Below are positions 4,840 through 5,292 of a stretch of 5,292 nucleotides of DNA, one piece after another. The stretch spans positions 1-5,292 of the forward strand of contig JADCBH010000015.1 of assembly GCA_020253595.1 (NCBI GenBank), given 5' to 3'. This DNA is from Brevundimonas sp. (GTDB lineage: Bacteria; Pseudomonadota; Alphaproteobacteria; Caulobacterales; Caulobacteraceae). A program made the position numbers and the translations under genes. Below the pieces are notes generated by a model. The model did no database searches and had not been told where the DNA came from. It saw nothing but the letters and a program-made list of their open reading frames with translations. Numbering within the stretch: position 1 is the first letter of the stretch; each line of letters begins with the position of its first letter.

Positions 4840-5292
4840 ATGACGGCCCATCCCGGCGCCCTGGCGGATCCCGAAGCGGGACCTCGTCACGTCGCCCTGA
4901 TCATGGACGGAAACGGGCGCTGGGCGGAAAGCCGGGGTCTGCCTCGGGCCATGGGACATCGCGAAGGCGTTCAGGCGCTGAAGCGCACGGTTCAGGCCGC
5001 TTCGGACTTCGGCATCGAATGCCTGACGGTGTTCGGCTTCTCGACCGAGAACTGGCGTCGGCCCGCCGAGGAGGTTTCGGACCTGATGGGTCTGGTCCGC
5101 TCCTATGTCGCCAGCGATCTGAGCCGCCTCGAGCGCGAAGGCGTTCGGGTTCGCGTGCTGGGTCGCCGGACGGGTTTGCCTGCCGACATCGCTGCCATCG
5201 TGGAACGGGCCGAGCGGACGACGGCGCACAACAGCCGGTTTCTGCTGCAGGTCGCATTCAACTACGGTGGCCGGGCGGACATCGTCGACGCA
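4840..5292 (+). CDS. uppS: Undecaprenyl diphosphate synthase, N-terminal part (3' end outside window)
   Basis: This cis-prenyltransferase adds isopentenyl units to farnesyl diphosphate to make undecaprenyl diphosphate, the C55 lipid carrier for peptidoglycan and other envelope glycans. It acts at the cytoplasmic membrane face. The frame is open from the ATG at 4840 to the window edge, giving 151 residues. Visible motifs are VALIMDGNGRWA (18-29) with catalytic Asp23, the GHREG phosphate-binding block (39-43) with His40, FGFSTENWRRP (65-75) with Asn71, Trp72 and Arg74, and FNYGGRADIVDA (140-151). The C-terminal conserved region with the Arg and Glu that bind the isopentenyl substrate lies beyond the window. 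The N-terminal 15 or so residues before the conserved core are variable in the family. The gap from frr is 38 bases with no clear promoter. Shine-Dalgarno matches are weak: AGGA at 4824-4827 is 12 bases away and GGA at 4830-4832 is 7 bases away. Translational dependence on frr is possible. Confidence 0.95.
   Translation, partial: MTAHPGALADPEAGPRHVALIMDGNGRWAESRGLPRAMGHREGVQALKRTVQAASDFGIECLTVFGFSTENWRRPAEEVSDLMGLVRSYVASDLSRLEREGVRVRVLGRRTGLPADIAAIVERAERTTAHNSRFLLQVAFNYGGRADIVDA

Noticed and set aside
4810..5257. Two open frames on the - strand opposite uppS
   Set aside because: They are out-of-frame complements of uppS, which has all its N-terminal catalytic motifs on the + strand.

Overview
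The window is an ordinary, tightly packed piece of bacterial core chromosome, with every supported gene on the + strand. In order it holds the 3' end of dnaE (DNA polymerase III alpha subunit), rpsB (ribosomal protein S2), tsf (EF-Ts), pyrH (UMP kinase), frr (ribosome recycling factor) and the 5' end of uppS (undecaprenyl diphosphate synthase). The high G+C (roughly two-thirds by eye), strong G/C preference at third codon positions, the QVSLF-type clamp motif in DnaE, the long acidic Ala/Glu tail on S2 and the dnaE to rpsB adjacency all suggest an alphaproteobacterium. Caulobacterales (Caulobacter/Brevundimonas-like) is my best guess. That placement is inference from protein style and promoter shape, not a database match.

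Region by region: positions 1-1291 are the last 429 codons of dnaE. Positions 1292-1452 form a 161-base gap with a plausible promoter right after dnaE and a strongly structured leader before rpsB. Positions 1453-2319 are rpsB. Positions 2320-2417 contain two perfect GC-rich hairpins in tandem, then the tsf ribosome binding site. Positions 2418-3362 are tsf. Positions 3363-3463 contain a terminator-like 13-bp hairpin, a possible weak promoter and an open frame that runs into the pyrH start codon. Positions 3464-4210 are pyrH, and 4244-4801 are frr, 33 bases downstream. A small hairpin covers the frr stop, and uppS starts at 4840 and runs off the window at 5292.

The genes form the conserved translation and envelope cluster rpsB-tsf-pyrH-frr-uppS. 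S2 builds the 30S subunit, EF-Ts recharges EF-Tu, and RRF splits post-termination ribosomes. UMP kinase supplies UDP for nucleic acids and UDP-sugars, and UppS makes the lipid carrier for peptidoglycan. dnaE is probably a separate upstream transcription unit.

I found no mobile element, CRISPR array, tRNA, rRNA or novel multi-gene system. What deserves a second look is the RNA structure in the gaps: a possible attenuator before rpsB, paired hairpins between rpsB and tsf, and the unusual tsf-pyrH junction.
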